64,000 bases of DNA from Pigmentiphaga kullae (GCF_004216695.1 NZ_SGXC01000002.1:1116001-1180000), one strand, 5' to 3'; numbered from the stretch's first letter, positions 35,408 through 44,955 are shown. The notes: generated from the sequence alone by a model not told the origin. Translations and numbers: made by a program.

Positions 35408-36313
35408 TCAGGGCCGAAAGCCGATGCCGTCGATGCAGTCGACCACCTGTTCGCGGAACCACTGGCTGGCCGGATCCTTGTGGAAACGGTCGTGCCAGTA
35501 CAGGGCCACCTCGAAGTGGCCCAGCGGCAGGGGCACCGGCTTGACCGCCAGCGGAAAGTACTTGCACAGCTCCACCACCAGCGACTCCGGGCAGGTCCAG
35601 ATCAAGTCCGAATTCAGCACCAGGTGCGGGGCCGCCAGGTATTGCTGCATGCGCACCTGGATCCGGTCGCGCGCGCCCACCTCGTTCAATGCCCGTTCCA
35701 GCAGGATGTGGCCGCTGCCCGCGTACTCCACCAGCAGGTGCTGCTGGGCCACGAAGCGCTTCTGCGTCAGCTCCTGCCGGGCGATGGGATGATCCCGCCG
35801 CATCAGGCACAGGTAGCGCTGCTTGAACAGCACCTTGCGGTGGATGTTGCGCTCGAGCGCCGGCAGGTAGCCCAGGGCCACGTCGATGCGGCCGGTCGAC
35901 AGGCCCTGCACGGTCTCGTCGATGGGGGCGAACACGACATTGAGCTTGACGTCCGGCGCGGCCCGGGCGATGCGCGTGAACAGGCTGGGCAGCACCACCA
36001 CCTCGCCCACGTCGCGCGTGCGTATGGTGAAGGCCCGCCGGGACTGCGCCGCGTCGAACGACGACAGCATGCCCGAGGTCTTGCGTATCGCGTTCAGCGA
36101 TTCGAGCAGCGCGGGCGCGATCTCGGCCGCCAGCGCCGTGGGCTCCATGCGCCGGCCGGCCAGCACGAACAGCTTGTCCCGGTACTCCACGCGCAGGCGT
36201 TTGAGCGCGCTGCTGACCGCGCCCTGGGTCACTCCCAGGTTCTCGGCCGCCAGCGTGACCGAGCGGTCGCGCCACAAGGCCTCGAACACGTAGAGCAGAT
36301 TCAGGTCTTTCAC
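35408..36313 (-). CDS. LysR-family regulator (NahR/LinR branch)
   Basis: This 301-residue protein begins MKDLNLLYVFEALWRDRSVT, the N-terminal style of the NahR/DntR/LinR branch that senses aromatic compounds. An effector domain ending in HDRFHKDPASQWFREQV follows. It diverges from the branched-chain-type receptor gene. A candidate LysR box at 36344 lies 30 bp upstream of its start. Confidence 0.9.
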   Translation of the reverse strand: MKDLNLLYVFEALWRDRSVTLAAENLGVTQGAVSSALKRLRVEYRDKLFVLAGRRMEPTALAAEIAPALLESLNAIRKTSGMLSSFDAAQSRRAFTIRTRDVGEVVVLPSLFTRIARAAPDVKLNVVFAPIDETVQGLSTGRIDVALGYLPALERNIHRKVLFKQRYLCLMRRDHPIARQELTQKRFVAQQHLLVEYAGSGHILLERALNEVGARDRIQVRMQQYLAAPHLVLNSDLIWTCPESLVVELCKYFPLAVKPVPLPLGHFEVALYWHDRFHKDPASQWFREQVVDCIDGIGFRP

Positions 36314-36343
36314 ATCGCGGCTCCTGTCGCGGCTTGGGAAGAA

Positions 36344-36362
36344 CTATCAACCCTGCTAATAG
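36344..36362. promoter_or_regulatory. candidate LysR box CTAT-N11-ATAG
   Basis: A T-N11-A dyad with CTAT/ATAG arms lies in the 185-bp divergent region, 31-49 bp from the LysR start. A TATAAA-like -10 element occurs nearer the receptor gene, at about 36432. It probably mediates control of both genes. Confidence 0.5.
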
Positions 36363-36498
36363 CTTGGAATCATCGCCAACCCATGGATGACGGGCCGGCA
36401 GGCGCGGATACTGGCCAGCCAATGGCCTAACTATAAAACACAGTGATGCCCGAACCGCACCGATGCGCGGGCAGGACATTCAAGAAAGGGAGACAGAC

Positions 36499-37680
36499 AT
36501 GCGAAACACTCTGGCATTGACCTTGGGCCTGGCCGCCGCGGCCGTCTGCGGCCCGGCAGCCGCCGATCTCAAGATAGGATTTCTGGCCACGCTATCCGGC
36601 CCGTCGGCCGACGTCGGACAGGACCAGTACGATGGCTTCATGCTGGCCGTGGAGCAGATGCAGGGCAAGCTGGGGGGCGTGGCCACCCGGGTCGTGCGCG
36701 AGGACGACCAGATGAAGCCCGAAATCGCCGTCCAGTCCCTGGCCAAGCTGCTCGACCGGGACAAGGTCGACGTGGTCACCGGGCTGACCTATGCCAACGT
36801 GCTGATGGCCTTGCAGGGAAAGATCGCCGGCACCGACGTTCCCTTCATCGGCTCGGTGGCGGGCCCCTCGCCCACCGCCGGCGCGCAGTGCAAGCCCAAC
36901 CTCTTCATCACCTCGTGGCAAAGCGACGCCACCGCCGAGGCCATGGGCAAGTATCTCCAGGACACCGGCGTCGATCCCGTCGCGATCCTCGCGCCCAACT
37001 TTCTGGGTTCCAAGGACAAGGTCACCGGCCTGAAGCGCTTCTACCGCGGCAAGATCGCCCAGGAAACCTACACGCCGCTCACCCAGCTCGATTTCTCGGC
37101 CGAGCTGGCCGCCACCGGAAACTCGGGCGCGAAAGGGCTGTTCGCTTTCTTCCCGGGCAGCCAGGGCGTCAGCTTCGTACGCCAGTACCAGCAGTTCGGC
37201 ATGCTGCAGAAGCTGCCCATGTATTCCGTGCACACCGTCGAGCCCGGCAGCGTGAACGCCATGGGCAAGGCCGGCGTCGGCGCCATCGTGGCCGAATCCT
37301 GGCAGCCCGGCGCCGACAACGAAGAATCGCGCCGCTTCGTCGCCGCCTTCGAGAAGAAGTACAAGCGCACCCCGACGTCCTATGCCGCGTTCAGCTACGA
37401 CGCCGCCATGCTGATCGATGCCGCCGTCCGCGCGCGCTCGGGCGACGTGTCCGACCGCCGGGCGCTGGCCGCCGCGCTGCGCGGCGCGCCGTTCAAGTCG
37501 GTGCGCGGGCCGTTCCGGTTCAACCGCAACAACTATCCCGTCCAGAACTACCACATCTACCAGGTGGTGGACGGCGCGGGCGGCAAGCCCGCCTTCAAGG
37601 TGCTGGTGCCGAACGTGCTGGCCAACCACGAGGACGCCTACGCGCGCGAATGCGCGCTCAAGGCGGACGGCGGCGCCTGA
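36499..37680 (+). CDS. ABC-transporter substrate-binding protein, LivJ type (orphan)
   Basis: This 393-residue periplasmic protein of the type I branched-chain amino acid receptor fold has a signal peptide ending GPAAA-DL (residue 22) and the family opening KIGFLATLSGPSADVGQDQYDGF. Relatives in this bacterial group often bind aromatic acids. No LivH, LivM, LivG or LivF gene is present. An agaaagggagac site precedes the ATG at 36499. It is opposite a NahR-type LysR gene, consistent with aromatic-acid uptake. Confidence 0.88.
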   Translation: MRNTLALTLGLAAAAVCGPAAADLKIGFLATLSGPSADVGQDQYDGFMLAVEQMQGKLGGVATRVVREDDQMKPEIAVQSLAKLLDRDKVDVVTGLTYANVLMALQGKIAGTDVPFIGSVAGPSPTAGAQCKPNLFITSWQSDATAEAMGKYLQDTGVDPVAILAPNFLGSKDKVTGLKRFYRGKIAQETYTPLTQLDFSAELAATGNSGAKGLFAFFPGSQGVSFVRQYQQFGMLQKLPMYSVHTVEPGSVNAMGKAGVGAIVAESWQPGADNEESRRFVAAFEKKYKRTPTSYAAFSYDAAMLIDAAVRARSGDVSDRRALAAALRGAPFKSVRGPFRFNRNNYPVQNYHIYQVVDGAGGKPAFKVLVPNVLANHEDAYARECALKADGGA

Positions 37681-37689
37681 CCCGCACGC

Positions 37690-38670
37690 TCAATCCAGCG
37701 TCGCGCCCGCCGCCTTCACGATGGCGGGCCACCGGGCCAGGTCCGCTTCCATCCGGCCGCGGAATCCGTCCACGGTGGCCGGCGCGGGCTCCAGCCCCTG
37801 CCGGGCCAGCTTGTCGCGCACCTCGGGCCGCTCCAGGATGCGGTTCACTTCCCGGTTCAGGCGCTCGACAATGGCCATGGGCGTGCCGGCCGGCGCCACC
37901 ACGCCATTCCACACGCTCACGTCGAAATCGGCGATGCCGGCCTCGGCGAAAGTGGGCACCTGCGGCAGCCCCGCGAAACGGGTCGGCCGCGGGATGGCGA
38001 TGGCCTTCAGGCGCCCGGTCTCGATCTGCGGCAGCGAGGTCGCCAGGGCATCGAACATCAGGTCCACCTGGCCGCCCAGCAGGTCCTGCATGGCGGGCGC
38101 CGCGCCCTTGTAGGGAATGTGGCGCAGCGAGATGCCTGCCCGGGTGTTGAGCATCTCGCCCGCCAGGTGGGCGATGCCGCCATTGCCCGTCGAGCCGAAG
38201 GTCAACCCGCCAGGCTTGGCGCGGGCCAGGCGGATCACTTCCGGCAAGGTATCGGCGGCCACGGCCGGGTTCGCGACCAGCACGACCTGGTTGGTGCAGG
38301 CCAGGGCCACGGGCTGGAAATCCTTGCGCGGGTCGAACCGCAGCGAGCGGTACAGCGCCGGATTGATCGTCAGGATGGCCGAGGTCGCGAAGAACAGCGT
38401 ATGGCCGTCGGCCGGCGCGCGCGCCACCTGCTCGGCGGCGATGTTGCCGTTGGCCCCCGGACGGTTCTCGACGATCACGGGCTGTCCCAGGGCATGGCCC
38501 AGTGGCTCCGCGATCAAGCGCGCGGTGGCGTCCGTGCTGCCGCCCGCGGGAAACGGCACCACCATGCGTATCGGCCGGGTGGGATAGGACTGGGCCTGGA
38601 CCGCCGTCCATCCCAGGGAACACAGGACAGCCGCGCCCAGCGCCAGGCGTCCCGGAAGAAGTCTCGTCAT
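37690..38670 (-). CDS. Bug-family receptor (copy 7), end of hydroxylase/ring-cleavage operon
   Basis: This 326-residue periplasmic binding protein has a signal peptide ending TAVQAQ (residue 27) and the ligand loop PFPAGGSTD (D47). It is the sixth and last gene of the operon that begins at 43195 and lies 23 bp after the FAH gene. It is the second Bug receptor in that one operon, next to copy 8. Confidence 0.9.
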   Translation of the reverse strand: MTRLLPGRLALGAAVLCSLGWTAVQAQSYPTRPIRMVVPFPAGGSTDATARLIAEPLGHALGQPVIVENRPGANGNIAAEQVARAPADGHTLFFATSAILTINPALYRSLRFDPRKDFQPVALACTNQVVLVANPAVAADTLPEVIRLARAKPGGLTFGSTGNGGIAHLAGEMLNTRAGISLRHIPYKGAAPAMQDLLGGQVDLMFDALATSLPQIETGRLKAIAIPRPTRFAGLPQVPTFAEAGIADFDVSVWNGVVAPAGTPMAIVERLNREVNRILERPEVRDKLARQGLEPAPATVDGFRGRMEADLARWPAIVKAAGATLD

Positions 38671-38693
38671 GTTCTTTCCTCGTGATGCGCCGC

Positions 38694-39713
38694 TCAGTTG
38701 CGGTTTGCCGCGATGCGCACGCGTTGGTCGATCGCGCCGAACACCGACCGCCCCCTGGCGTCGACCGCTTCGATGTTCACCCTGTCGCCGTCGTCCAGAT
38801 AGGGGTGCAATTGCGCCTCCGGCACGCCGTCCAGCATCTGCCGCACGCGCGCCTCGGTAATGCAGGCGCTGCCCGCGGCCGGATCGGCATTGCTGATGGT
38901 TCCGGCGCCGACGATGGTGCCCGCGCCCAGCGCGCGCGTGGCGGCCAGGTGGGCGATGATCTGGCCGAAATGGAAGACCGCCTCCTCGCCCGACCTCAGG
39001 TCGCCGAACGGCGCGCCGTTGATGCGCACGCGCACCCGCAGGTCCGCCATCGCGCCCCGCCAGGCCTCGCCCAGCGCCGCCGGCGTCACGGCCACCGGCG
39101 CGAAGCTGGTGGCCGGCTTGCCCTGGTAGAAGCCGAAGCCGCGCGCCACTTCGCCCGGGATCAGTCCCCGCAGCGAGACGTCGTTCAACAGCACCACCAG
39201 CGCGATGTGGTCCAGGGCACGCGCGGCATCCACGCCCATGGGGACATCCGTCGTCACCACGGCGATCTCGGCTTCCAGGTCGATGTCCTGCGCGGCGTCG
39301 GCAGCCACGATGTCCTCGGTGGCCGACAGCATGACATCGGAGCCTCCCTGGTAGACCAGGGGGATTTCCTCATAGCGCGGCGGAATGGGCTCCTTGCGCC
39401 ACTGGTAGATCAGCCGGGCGTGATTGCGATAGACCGAGGCGTCCGCCCACTGGTAGGCGCGCGGCAGCGGCGCCATGCAGTGGCCCGGCAGGAACGGTTC
39501 GGCGCGGCGCCAGCCTTCCTCGTCGTGCCGCGCCCTTAGCGCGTCCAGCCTGGGCGCGGCCTGCTCCCAATCGTCCAGCGCGTCCTGCAAGCTCCTGGCA
39601 ATGGCGCCCGCCGGCACGCAGCCTTGCAGGTCCGGCCTCACCAGCACCAGTTGGCCGTCGCGCGAACCATCGGCCAGTGTCGCGAGCCGCAGCGGATACT
39701 GTCCCGCCTTCAT
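38694..39713 (-). CDS. fumarylacetoacetate hydrolase-family protein (two-domain form)
   Basis: This 339-residue protein has an N-terminal FAH-N-like region (VYRNHARLIYQ) and the catalytic core with DIDLEAEIAVVT and LLNDVSLRGLIPGE. The catalytic signature is more diverged than in the copy at 34488: SLR replaces the usual SAR. It probably cleaves the ring-fission product of the VOC protein, whose stop overlaps its ATG. Confidence 0.85.
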   Translation of the reverse strand: MKAGQYPLRLATLADGSRDGQLVLVRPDLQGCVPAGAIARSLQDALDDWEQAAPRLDALRARHDEEGWRRAEPFLPGHCMAPLPRAYQWADASVYRNHARLIYQWRKEPIPPRYEEIPLVYQGGSDVMLSATEDIVAADAAQDIDLEAEIAVVTTDVPMGVDAARALDHIALVVLLNDVSLRGLIPGEVARGFGFYQGKPATSFAPVAVTPAALGEAWRGAMADLRVRVRINGAPFGDLRSGEEAVFHFGQIIAHLAATRALGAGTIVGAGTISNADPAAGSACITEARVRQMLDGVPEAQLHPYLDDGDRVNIEAVDARGRSVFGAIDQRVRIAANRN

Positions 39714-40252
39714 GCCCGCCCCGCCGCGCGCTCTTGCTTCTCCCGGCTCCAGTCCGCCAGCAGGCCGTGCGCCGCCTCGGCATAGCCGCGCACCGTGGCG
39801 GGCTCGGCCACCTCGATGGTCAGTTCCACCCGCAGGCCGTTGGGATCGAAGAAATAGATGGACTCGATGTAGCCGTCATGGTCGATGACGCCTATGGACT
39901 CTACGCCGTGGCCAAGCAGGCGCGCGCGCATGTCCTCCAGGCTGCGCCGGTCGGGCACGCGCAGCGCGATGTGCTGCACCCAGGCCGGGGTGTTGGCGCT
40001 GGGCAGCGAGGCCGCGTCGTCGCCCAGGTCGAAGAAGGCGATGTGCGAGCCGTCCTGCATGCGGAAGAAGATATGCACGTAGGGGCAGAACTCGCCCGTG
40101 CTGGGCACGTTGTCCTTCTTGATCACGTGCACCAGCGGCAGGCCCAGCAGGTCCTCGTAGAAATGCCGGGTGGCCTCGGCGTCGCGGCAGCGCCACGCGA
40201 AGTGATGCAGGCCGCAGACCGGGCGCGCGTCGGGTAGGGTTGGTTCAGCCAT
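39710..40252 (-). CDS. VOC-family protein (extradiol dioxygenase-like), 180 aa
   Basis: This 180-residue protein has probable metal ligands H16 or H17 (GLHHFAW), H94 (WVQHIALRV) and E143 (RVELTIE), and the ending FFDPNGLRVEL typical of ring-cleaving dioxygenases. It lies between a Bug receptor (4 bp away) and the FAH hydrolase (overlapping). It is not closely similar to the VOC protein at 33958, so the two modules probably act on different rings. Confidence 0.85.
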   Translation of the reverse strand: MAEPTLPDARPVCGLHHFAWRCRDAEATRHFYEDLLGLPLVHVIKKDNVPSTGEFCPYVHIFFRMQDGSHIAFFDLGDDAASLPSANTPAWVQHIALRVPDRRSLEDMRARLLGHGVESIGVIDHDGYIESIYFFDPNGLRVELTIEVAEPATVRGYAEAAHGLLADWSREKQERAAGRA

Positions 40253-40256
40253 GGCT

Positions 40257-41225
40257 TCAGTCCAGGGAAATGTGATTGGCCTTGATGATGGGGCCCCATT
40301 TGCGCGACTCGGCGCGGGCCAGGGCCCGGAACTGCTCGGGGCTGCCGGGGGTCGGCTCCAGCCCGAAATCGGTGAAGCGGCTCATCACCGAAGGATTCTT
40401 CAGCGCCTTGTTCAACGCGTCGTTCAGGCGGCGCACCACCTCGGCGGGCATGCCCGCCGGCCCCAGCACGCCCTGGAAGGCGAACACGTCCACGTCCTCC
40501 ACGCCCAGCTCGGCCAGGGTAGGCACGTCCGGCAGCACCGGCGTGCGGTTGCGCGTACCGATCGCCAGCGGGCGCACCTTGCCGCTCTGGATGATGGACA
40601 GGCCCGAGGCCAGGTCCAGGAACATGGCCGGCACGTGCCCGGCCATCACGTCCTGCATGGCGGGCGCGGCGCCGCGATAGGGAATGTGGGTGATGAAGGT
40701 CTTGGTGCGGTGCTTGAACATCTCCATCGCCAGGTGATGGGGCGACCCGTTGCCGACCGACGCGTAGTTGACCTTGCCGGGGTTGGCCCGCACGTAGTCC
40801 AGGAACTCCTTGAAGTTCCGGGCGGGAAAGGCCGGGTTCACCACCAGCACCAGCGGAAACTTGCCGATCGCGCCGATGTAGGTGAAGTCCTTCTCGGGGC
40901 TGAACGGCAGGCTCTTGAACAGATACTCATTGAAGGCCAGCACCGCGTTGTCGCCCGACATCACGGTATAGCCGTCGGGCCGCGACCGCGCCACCAGTTC
41001 CGCGCCCACGTTGGTGGCGGCGCCCGGGCGGTTCTCGATCACGATCTGCTGGCCCAGGCCGGCGCGCATGGACTCGGCCAGCGTGCGCGCCAGGTTGTCG
41101 GTCCCGCCTCCGGCGGGATAAGGCACCACCCACTTGATCATCTGCGAGGGATAGTCGCCCTGGGCCAGGATGGCCGGGGCCCAGGCCAGCAACATGACCG
41201 CCAGGGCGAATCTGCGTCTATGCAT
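40257..41225 (-). CDS. Bug-family receptor (copy 8), inside hydroxylase/ring-cleavage operon
   Basis: This 322-residue periplasmic binding protein has a signal peptide ending APAILA-QG (residue 21) and the ligand loop PYPAGGGTD (D43). The start at 41225 follows acggagacaacc. It is the third gene of the operon, after the FAD hydroxylase and a 73-aa protein, and probably captures the aromatic substrate of that hydroxylase. Confidence 0.9.
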   Translation of the reverse strand: MHRRRFALAVMLLAWAPAILAQGDYPSQMIKWVVPYPAGGGTDNLARTLAESMRAGLGQQIVIENRPGAATNVGAELVARSRPDGYTVMSGDNAVLAFNEYLFKSLPFSPEKDFTYIGAIGKFPLVLVVNPAFPARNFKEFLDYVRANPGKVNYASVGNGSPHHLAMEMFKHRTKTFITHIPYRGAAPAMQDVMAGHVPAMFLDLASGLSIIQSGKVRPLAIGTRNRTPVLPDVPTLAELGVEDVDVFAFQGVLGPAGMPAEVVRRLNDALNKALKNPSVMSRFTDFGLEPTPGSPEQFRALARAESRKWGPIIKANHISLD

Positions 41226-41259
41226 GGTTGTCTCCGTTTTCGTTGATGGATACATGGCT

Positions 41260-41481
41260 CTAGCCGGCCCTCGCCCCGCCCGGCGCGGACAGCGAAGGTT
41301 CGGGCAGTTCGCGCAGCGCCTCGTCGATGGCGGCCAGGCAGCGCGCCTCGTCGCCCACCTGTTCGAACAGCAGCAGCGCCAGCCGCGCCAGGAACAGCGG
41401 CTCGCGGTTCTCGCCGGCCTCGGACACCGCCTGTGCGCAGCGGGTATAGACGCGATCGCGCGCCGGATCGTCCAGATTCAT
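41260..41481 (-). CDS. small protein (DUF2783-like), 73 aa, downstream of FAD hydroxylase
   Basis: This 73-residue, mostly helical protein (FLARLALLLFEQVGDEARCLAAIDEAL) sits 10 bp after the FAD hydroxylase and before the Bug gene. Small proteins of this size and pattern, labelled DUF2783, recur beside FAD-dependent aromatic hydroxylases in related bacteria. A helper or stability role for the hydroxylase is plausible but unproven. The ATG at 41481 is the only convincing start. Confidence 0.6.
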   Translation of the reverse strand: MNLDDPARDRVYTRCAQAVSEAGENREPLFLARLALLLFEQVGDEARCLAAIDEALRELPEPSLSAPGGARAG

Positions 41482-41491
41482 GAAAAGCCTC

Positions 41492-43195
41492 TCAGTCTTG
41501 CGCGGCCAGTCCGCACGCGCGCCGCAGCGCCCGGAGCACGGCCGCCGGTTCGGCCCGCCGCCAGCGGGCCGCCACATGTCCATCGGGCCGCAGCAGCCAG
41601 GCGGCCCCCCGTCCGCCGCCATAGGCGGCCCGCACGCGATGATCCGGATCGGCCAGGGTATCGCCGGCGGCTTCCCCGGCGCGGCTGGCCACGCGCAGCA
41701 CCCGCAGCGGCAATTCCTGTCCGTCGAACGCCGCGCGCATGCGGCCGCTCGACTCGCCGTCCTCGTCGAACAGCAGCAAGGTGAATCGCCCCCCCGCTCC
41801 CGCATTCACCACCGTGGAAAGATGCCGCAAGCCCTCGCCGGGCAGCACATCCAGCAGCGGCGCGCCCAGGGCGGGCCCCTCGACCGTGTCTTCGTCCGGA
41901 CTGGACAGCGGCGATTCCGCATAAGTGATCGCATGGGTCTGCCGCGGATTGATCAGGCGCGCGATGCCCGGATGCCTTTCGGCCAGCGACAGGCAGGCCT
42001 CGCGCATCAGGTCGAAGCCGCGCGATGGCGGCGACATGAACTCGGTGCTGCGCATGGCGCTGGCGGCGTTGATGTGAAAAGCCGCGAGCCGTTCGTCGCT
42101 GTAGCTGTCCAGCAGCGCCTGGCCGCTCTGCCCCTTGATCGCGTAGGCCAGCTTCCACGCCAGGTTGTCGGCGTCGTCGAACCCCGAGTTCAGTCCCCGC
42201 ACGCCGAAGATGGGCATCGCGTGGGCGGCGTTGCCGGCGAACAGGATGCGGCCATGCCGGTAGCCCCCGATGGTCATGGCGCCGGCGCGATAGATGGACG
42301 TCCAGACCGGCTTCCACGGCAGGTGTCCCTCGCCGATGGCATCCAGGTGGCGCTGGACGAACTCGCGCACACGCGCCGGTTGCAGGGCTTCCTGGGCGTC
42401 CTCGCCGGGCCGCGCCTGGTAATCGATGCGCCAGATGTCGTCGGGCTGCCGGTGCATGAGGATGGTCGAACCGCGCCACCAGGGCGGATCGAACCAGGCG
42501 CGCCGTTCGGTGGGCGCGCGGCTGGGCAGTTCGATGTCGATGATGACGTAGCGCCCGTCGTAGCCGGTGCCCGCCATGGACAGGCCCAGTTCGCCGCGCA
42601 CGAAGCTCTGTCCGCCGTCGCAGGCCACCAGCCAGTCGGCCCGGGCCTCGTAGGCGCCCAGCGCGTTCTCGATCTCGACCCGCACGCCGTCCGCGTCCTG
42701 CCGCAGGCCGGTCACGCGCGAGGCCCAGCGCACGTCCACGCAACCGGGGTCCGACGCGTTGCGGGCCTCGATGGCGTCCAGCAGGTACTGCTCGATGTAG
42801 TACTGCTCCAGGTTGACCATGGGCGGAAACTTCTGCGTCTCGTCGTGCGGCATCGAGAAGCACAGAACTTCGTTGCGGCCGTAGTAGCTGCGCCCCGTGG
42901 TCCACGCCAGCCCCTTGCGCAGGAAAGCGTCGACCGCCCCCAGGCGCTCCAGGATTTCCAGGCTGCGGCGCGAGATACAGGCCGCGCGGCTGCCCTCGCA
43001 GACACTGTCGTCGGCCTCGATCACCACCGAACGCACGCCGTGCCGCGCCAGCCCCAGGGCCAGCGCCAGGCCCACCGGCCCGCCGCCGGCAATCAGGACC
43101 GCGTGGCGCGCCTCGGCGCCGTCCCGCAGCGCGGGCAGTCGCGGCGCATGGCGCTGGTAGATGAAGGGACCGATGCGGTCGAGTCTTGCTGACAT
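41492..43195 (-). CDS. FAD-dependent aromatic hydroxylase (MhpA/PobA superfamily)
   Basis: This 567-residue class A flavoprotein monooxygenase has the N-terminal FAD fold IAGGGPVGLALALGLA (GGGPVG at 37-42), the mid-region DG motif VACDGGQSFVR, and the second FAD motif GNAAHAMPIFGVRGLNSGFDDADNLAWKLA. In the latter, Asn replaces the usual Asp of GDAAH. A C-terminal thioredoxin-like region makes it phenol-hydroxylase/MhpA-sized. It leads a six-gene operon with ring-cleavage and hydrolase genes, so it likely makes the catechol or hydroquinone they consume. A LuxR gene diverges from it. Confidence 0.88.
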   Translation of the reverse strand: MSARLDRIGPFIYQRHAPRLPALRDGAEARHAVLIAGGGPVGLALALGLARHGVRSVVIEADDSVCEGSRAACISRRSLEILERLGAVDAFLRKGLAWTTGRSYYGRNEVLCFSMPHDETQKFPPMVNLEQYYIEQYLLDAIEARNASDPGCVDVRWASRVTGLRQDADGVRVEIENALGAYEARADWLVACDGGQSFVRGELGLSMAGTGYDGRYVIIDIELPSRAPTERRAWFDPPWWRGSTILMHRQPDDIWRIDYQARPGEDAQEALQPARVREFVQRHLDAIGEGHLPWKPVWTSIYRAGAMTIGGYRHGRILFAGNAAHAMPIFGVRGLNSGFDDADNLAWKLAYAIKGQSGQALLDSYSDERLAAFHINAASAMRSTEFMSPPSRGFDLMREACLSLAERHPGIARLINPRQTHAITYAESPLSSPDEDTVEGPALGAPLLDVLPGEGLRHLSTVVNAGAGGRFTLLLFDEDGESSGRMRAAFDGQELPLRVLRVASRAGEAAGDTLADPDHRVRAAYGGGRGAAWLLRPDGHVAARWRRAEPAAVLRALRRACGLAAQD

Positions 43196-43302
43196 GCTGT
43201 GCCGTGCTGGTCGGTGATGGACGATGCCGGTATTCTTCAGCAAAGCGGCGCTCGAGTTGTCGTCATTTATTACTACATGAATACCCCTAGCCCCCGCGCA
43301 TC

Positions 43303-44127
43303 ATGAAACGCTGGAAAGTCGTCCCCGTCTCGGACACCGTCCCCTCGGCCTTCGCCGTCCGCGCCATCGCGGGCATAGGCACGCCGTCGCTGGCCGGCTC
43401 GTTCCTGTCCGCCATGCAGGAATTGCTGCCCGCCAGCCACTGCACCGTCTTCGCGCTGGAAGCGAACGGACGCGTCGCGGCGGTTTCCACGGCCAGCGCC
43501 CACGGCGAGGTCGCAGCGGTGACGGCCGCCGAGTACTACCGCAACCGCTTCGACCTGCAGGATTCGAACATGGTGTGGATGGCGCGCAAGAAGGCGCCCG
43601 TCCGGCCGCAGACCTGGCTCAGCCACCAGTACGCCGAGGACGTTCGCGATCCCCACTACCGGGACGTCTGCTACACCCAGCCCGGCATACGCGAACGGAC
43701 CTCGGTGCTGCTGCTCAATCCCGACGGCGGGCGCATCGCGGTCAGCTTCTACCGCAACCTGGCCTACAAACCCTTCGACGAACGGGATTTCCACATCATC
43801 ACCACCTGCGCGCCGGTGCTGCAGGCGGCGGTTACCGCGCACGTGCGGTCGACGTCCGAGCCGACGGCGGGCGATACCCTGCATCACAAGGTGTTGTCGC
43901 TGCTGGCCAACCGCGAGCGCCAGGTGGTGGCGCACCTGCTGGCGGGCAAGACCTCGCGCGAGACGGCCGAATTGCTGGGGCTGCGGCTGACCACGGTGCT
44001 GACCTACCGCTACCGCGCCTTCGCCAAGCTGGGCGTGCGCACCCAGCGCGAACTGCTGGCGGCGCTGGACAGCCTGCCGCTGAACGTGACGGGCCGCGGC
44101 GCGGCGTCCTCGCGCCGCCCCTCTTAG
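43303..44127 (+). CDS. LuxR-family transcriptional regulator
   Basis: This 274-residue protein has a C-terminal LuxR helix-turn-helix at about residues 203-262 (LANRERQVVAHLLAGKTSRETAELLG) and an N-terminal sensor region of unknown fold, without the autoinducer-binding signature. It diverges from the FAD hydroxylase operon across 107 bp and is the likely regulator. GGTATTC and GAATACC occur near the two ends of that gap (about 43232 and 43276), too far apart to call a single operator. Confidence 0.85.
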   Translation: MKRWKVVPVSDTVPSAFAVRAIAGIGTPSLAGSFLSAMQELLPASHCTVFALEANGRVAAVSTASAHGEVAAVTAAEYYRNRFDLQDSNMVWMARKKAPVRPQTWLSHQYAEDVRDPHYRDVCYTQPGIRERTSVLLLNPDGGRIAVSFYRNLAYKPFDERDFHIITTCAPVLQAAVTAHVRSTSEPTAGDTLHHKVLSLLANRERQVVAHLLAGKTSRETAELLGLRLTTVLTYRYRAFAKLGVRTQRELLAALDSLPLNVTGRGAASSRRPS

Positions 44128-44879
44128 TGGTGCCGCCAGTAGCCCTGGATGTCCTCGGCCACCGGCATCGCCGCCAGGAAGCCCAGCAGCACGGCCAGGG
44201 GCACGGTCGACACGAAGCCGAAATAGGCGAACGACAGCGCGCCCCCTACGCCGCCCGCGAAGAAAAGACCGACCAGCATCGCCAGCACGCGCAGCTTGGC
44301 GCGGTCGGCCTTCACGAAATGACCCGGATCGGCCTCGCGCGAGACGTTCCAGTAGAACAACTTGCCCAGTTCGATGCCGATGTCCGTCACCATGCCGGTG
44401 ACGTGGGTGGTGCGGATTTCGGCGCGCGAGATCTTGGTGATGATGGCGTTCTGCAGGCCCATGATGAAGCACAGCAGCATGACCGTGGCCGGCACCGCCA
44501 GCCAGCGGAACTGCTCGATGTTGCCCCCCAGCAGGCCGAAACACAGCAGCAGCCCCGCCTCCAGCAGCAGCGGCAGCGCGTATTCGCTGGCCAGCCGCGA
44601 GCGGCGGCCGAAGTTGATCAGCACCGCCGACGTCCCCGCCCCCAGCACGAAGAACAGCAGCGCGGCCAGCCCTTGCAGGAAGAAGGCGATGCCGCCCAGG
44701 GCCAGGTGATCGGCCATGGACGACAGGATGCCGGACATGTGGGAGGTGTACTGCTGGACGGCCAGGAAGCCGCCCGCGTTCACCGCGCCGGCGACGAGGG
44801 CCAGGATATAGGCGAGGTGGCGGTTGGCTTGAGGCGTGCGCTCGACGGAGGTCAGTTTGCGTAGGTAGAACAGGAGCAT
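44124..44879 (-). CDS. YoaK/DUF1275-family membrane protein
   Basis: This 251-residue inner-membrane protein has about six hydrophobic segments and the family signatures AYILALVAGAVNAGGFL and TSHMSGILS near the N-terminus, plus AEIRTTHVTGMVTDIGIELG in the middle. Its function is not established. Its stop codon overlaps the convergent LuxR stop region by four bases. The start at 44879 gives the usual family length. Confidence 0.85.
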   Translation of the reverse strand: MLLFYLRKLTSVERTPQANRHLAYILALVAGAVNAGGFLAVQQYTSHMSGILSSMADHLALGGIAFFLQGLAALLFFVLGAGTSAVLINFGRRSRLASEYALPLLLEAGLLLCFGLLGGNIEQFRWLAVPATVMLLCFIMGLQNAIITKISRAEIRTTHVTGMVTDIGIELGKLFYWNVSREADPGHFVKADRAKLRVLAMLVGLFFAGGVGGALSFAYFGFVSTVPLAVLLGFLAAMPVAEDIQGYWRHH

Positions 44880-44955
44880 GGCGCGGGCATTCCGGGAACG
44901 GCGGCGCACGGGCCACCAGAGGCCGCGCCGGACGACTCGCCAAGCATAACGTTTT

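Noticed and set aside
43196-43302. GGTATTC...GAATACC as a LuxR operator
   Set aside because: The arms are about 44 bp apart, too distant for a single LuxR-type site; could be coincidence.
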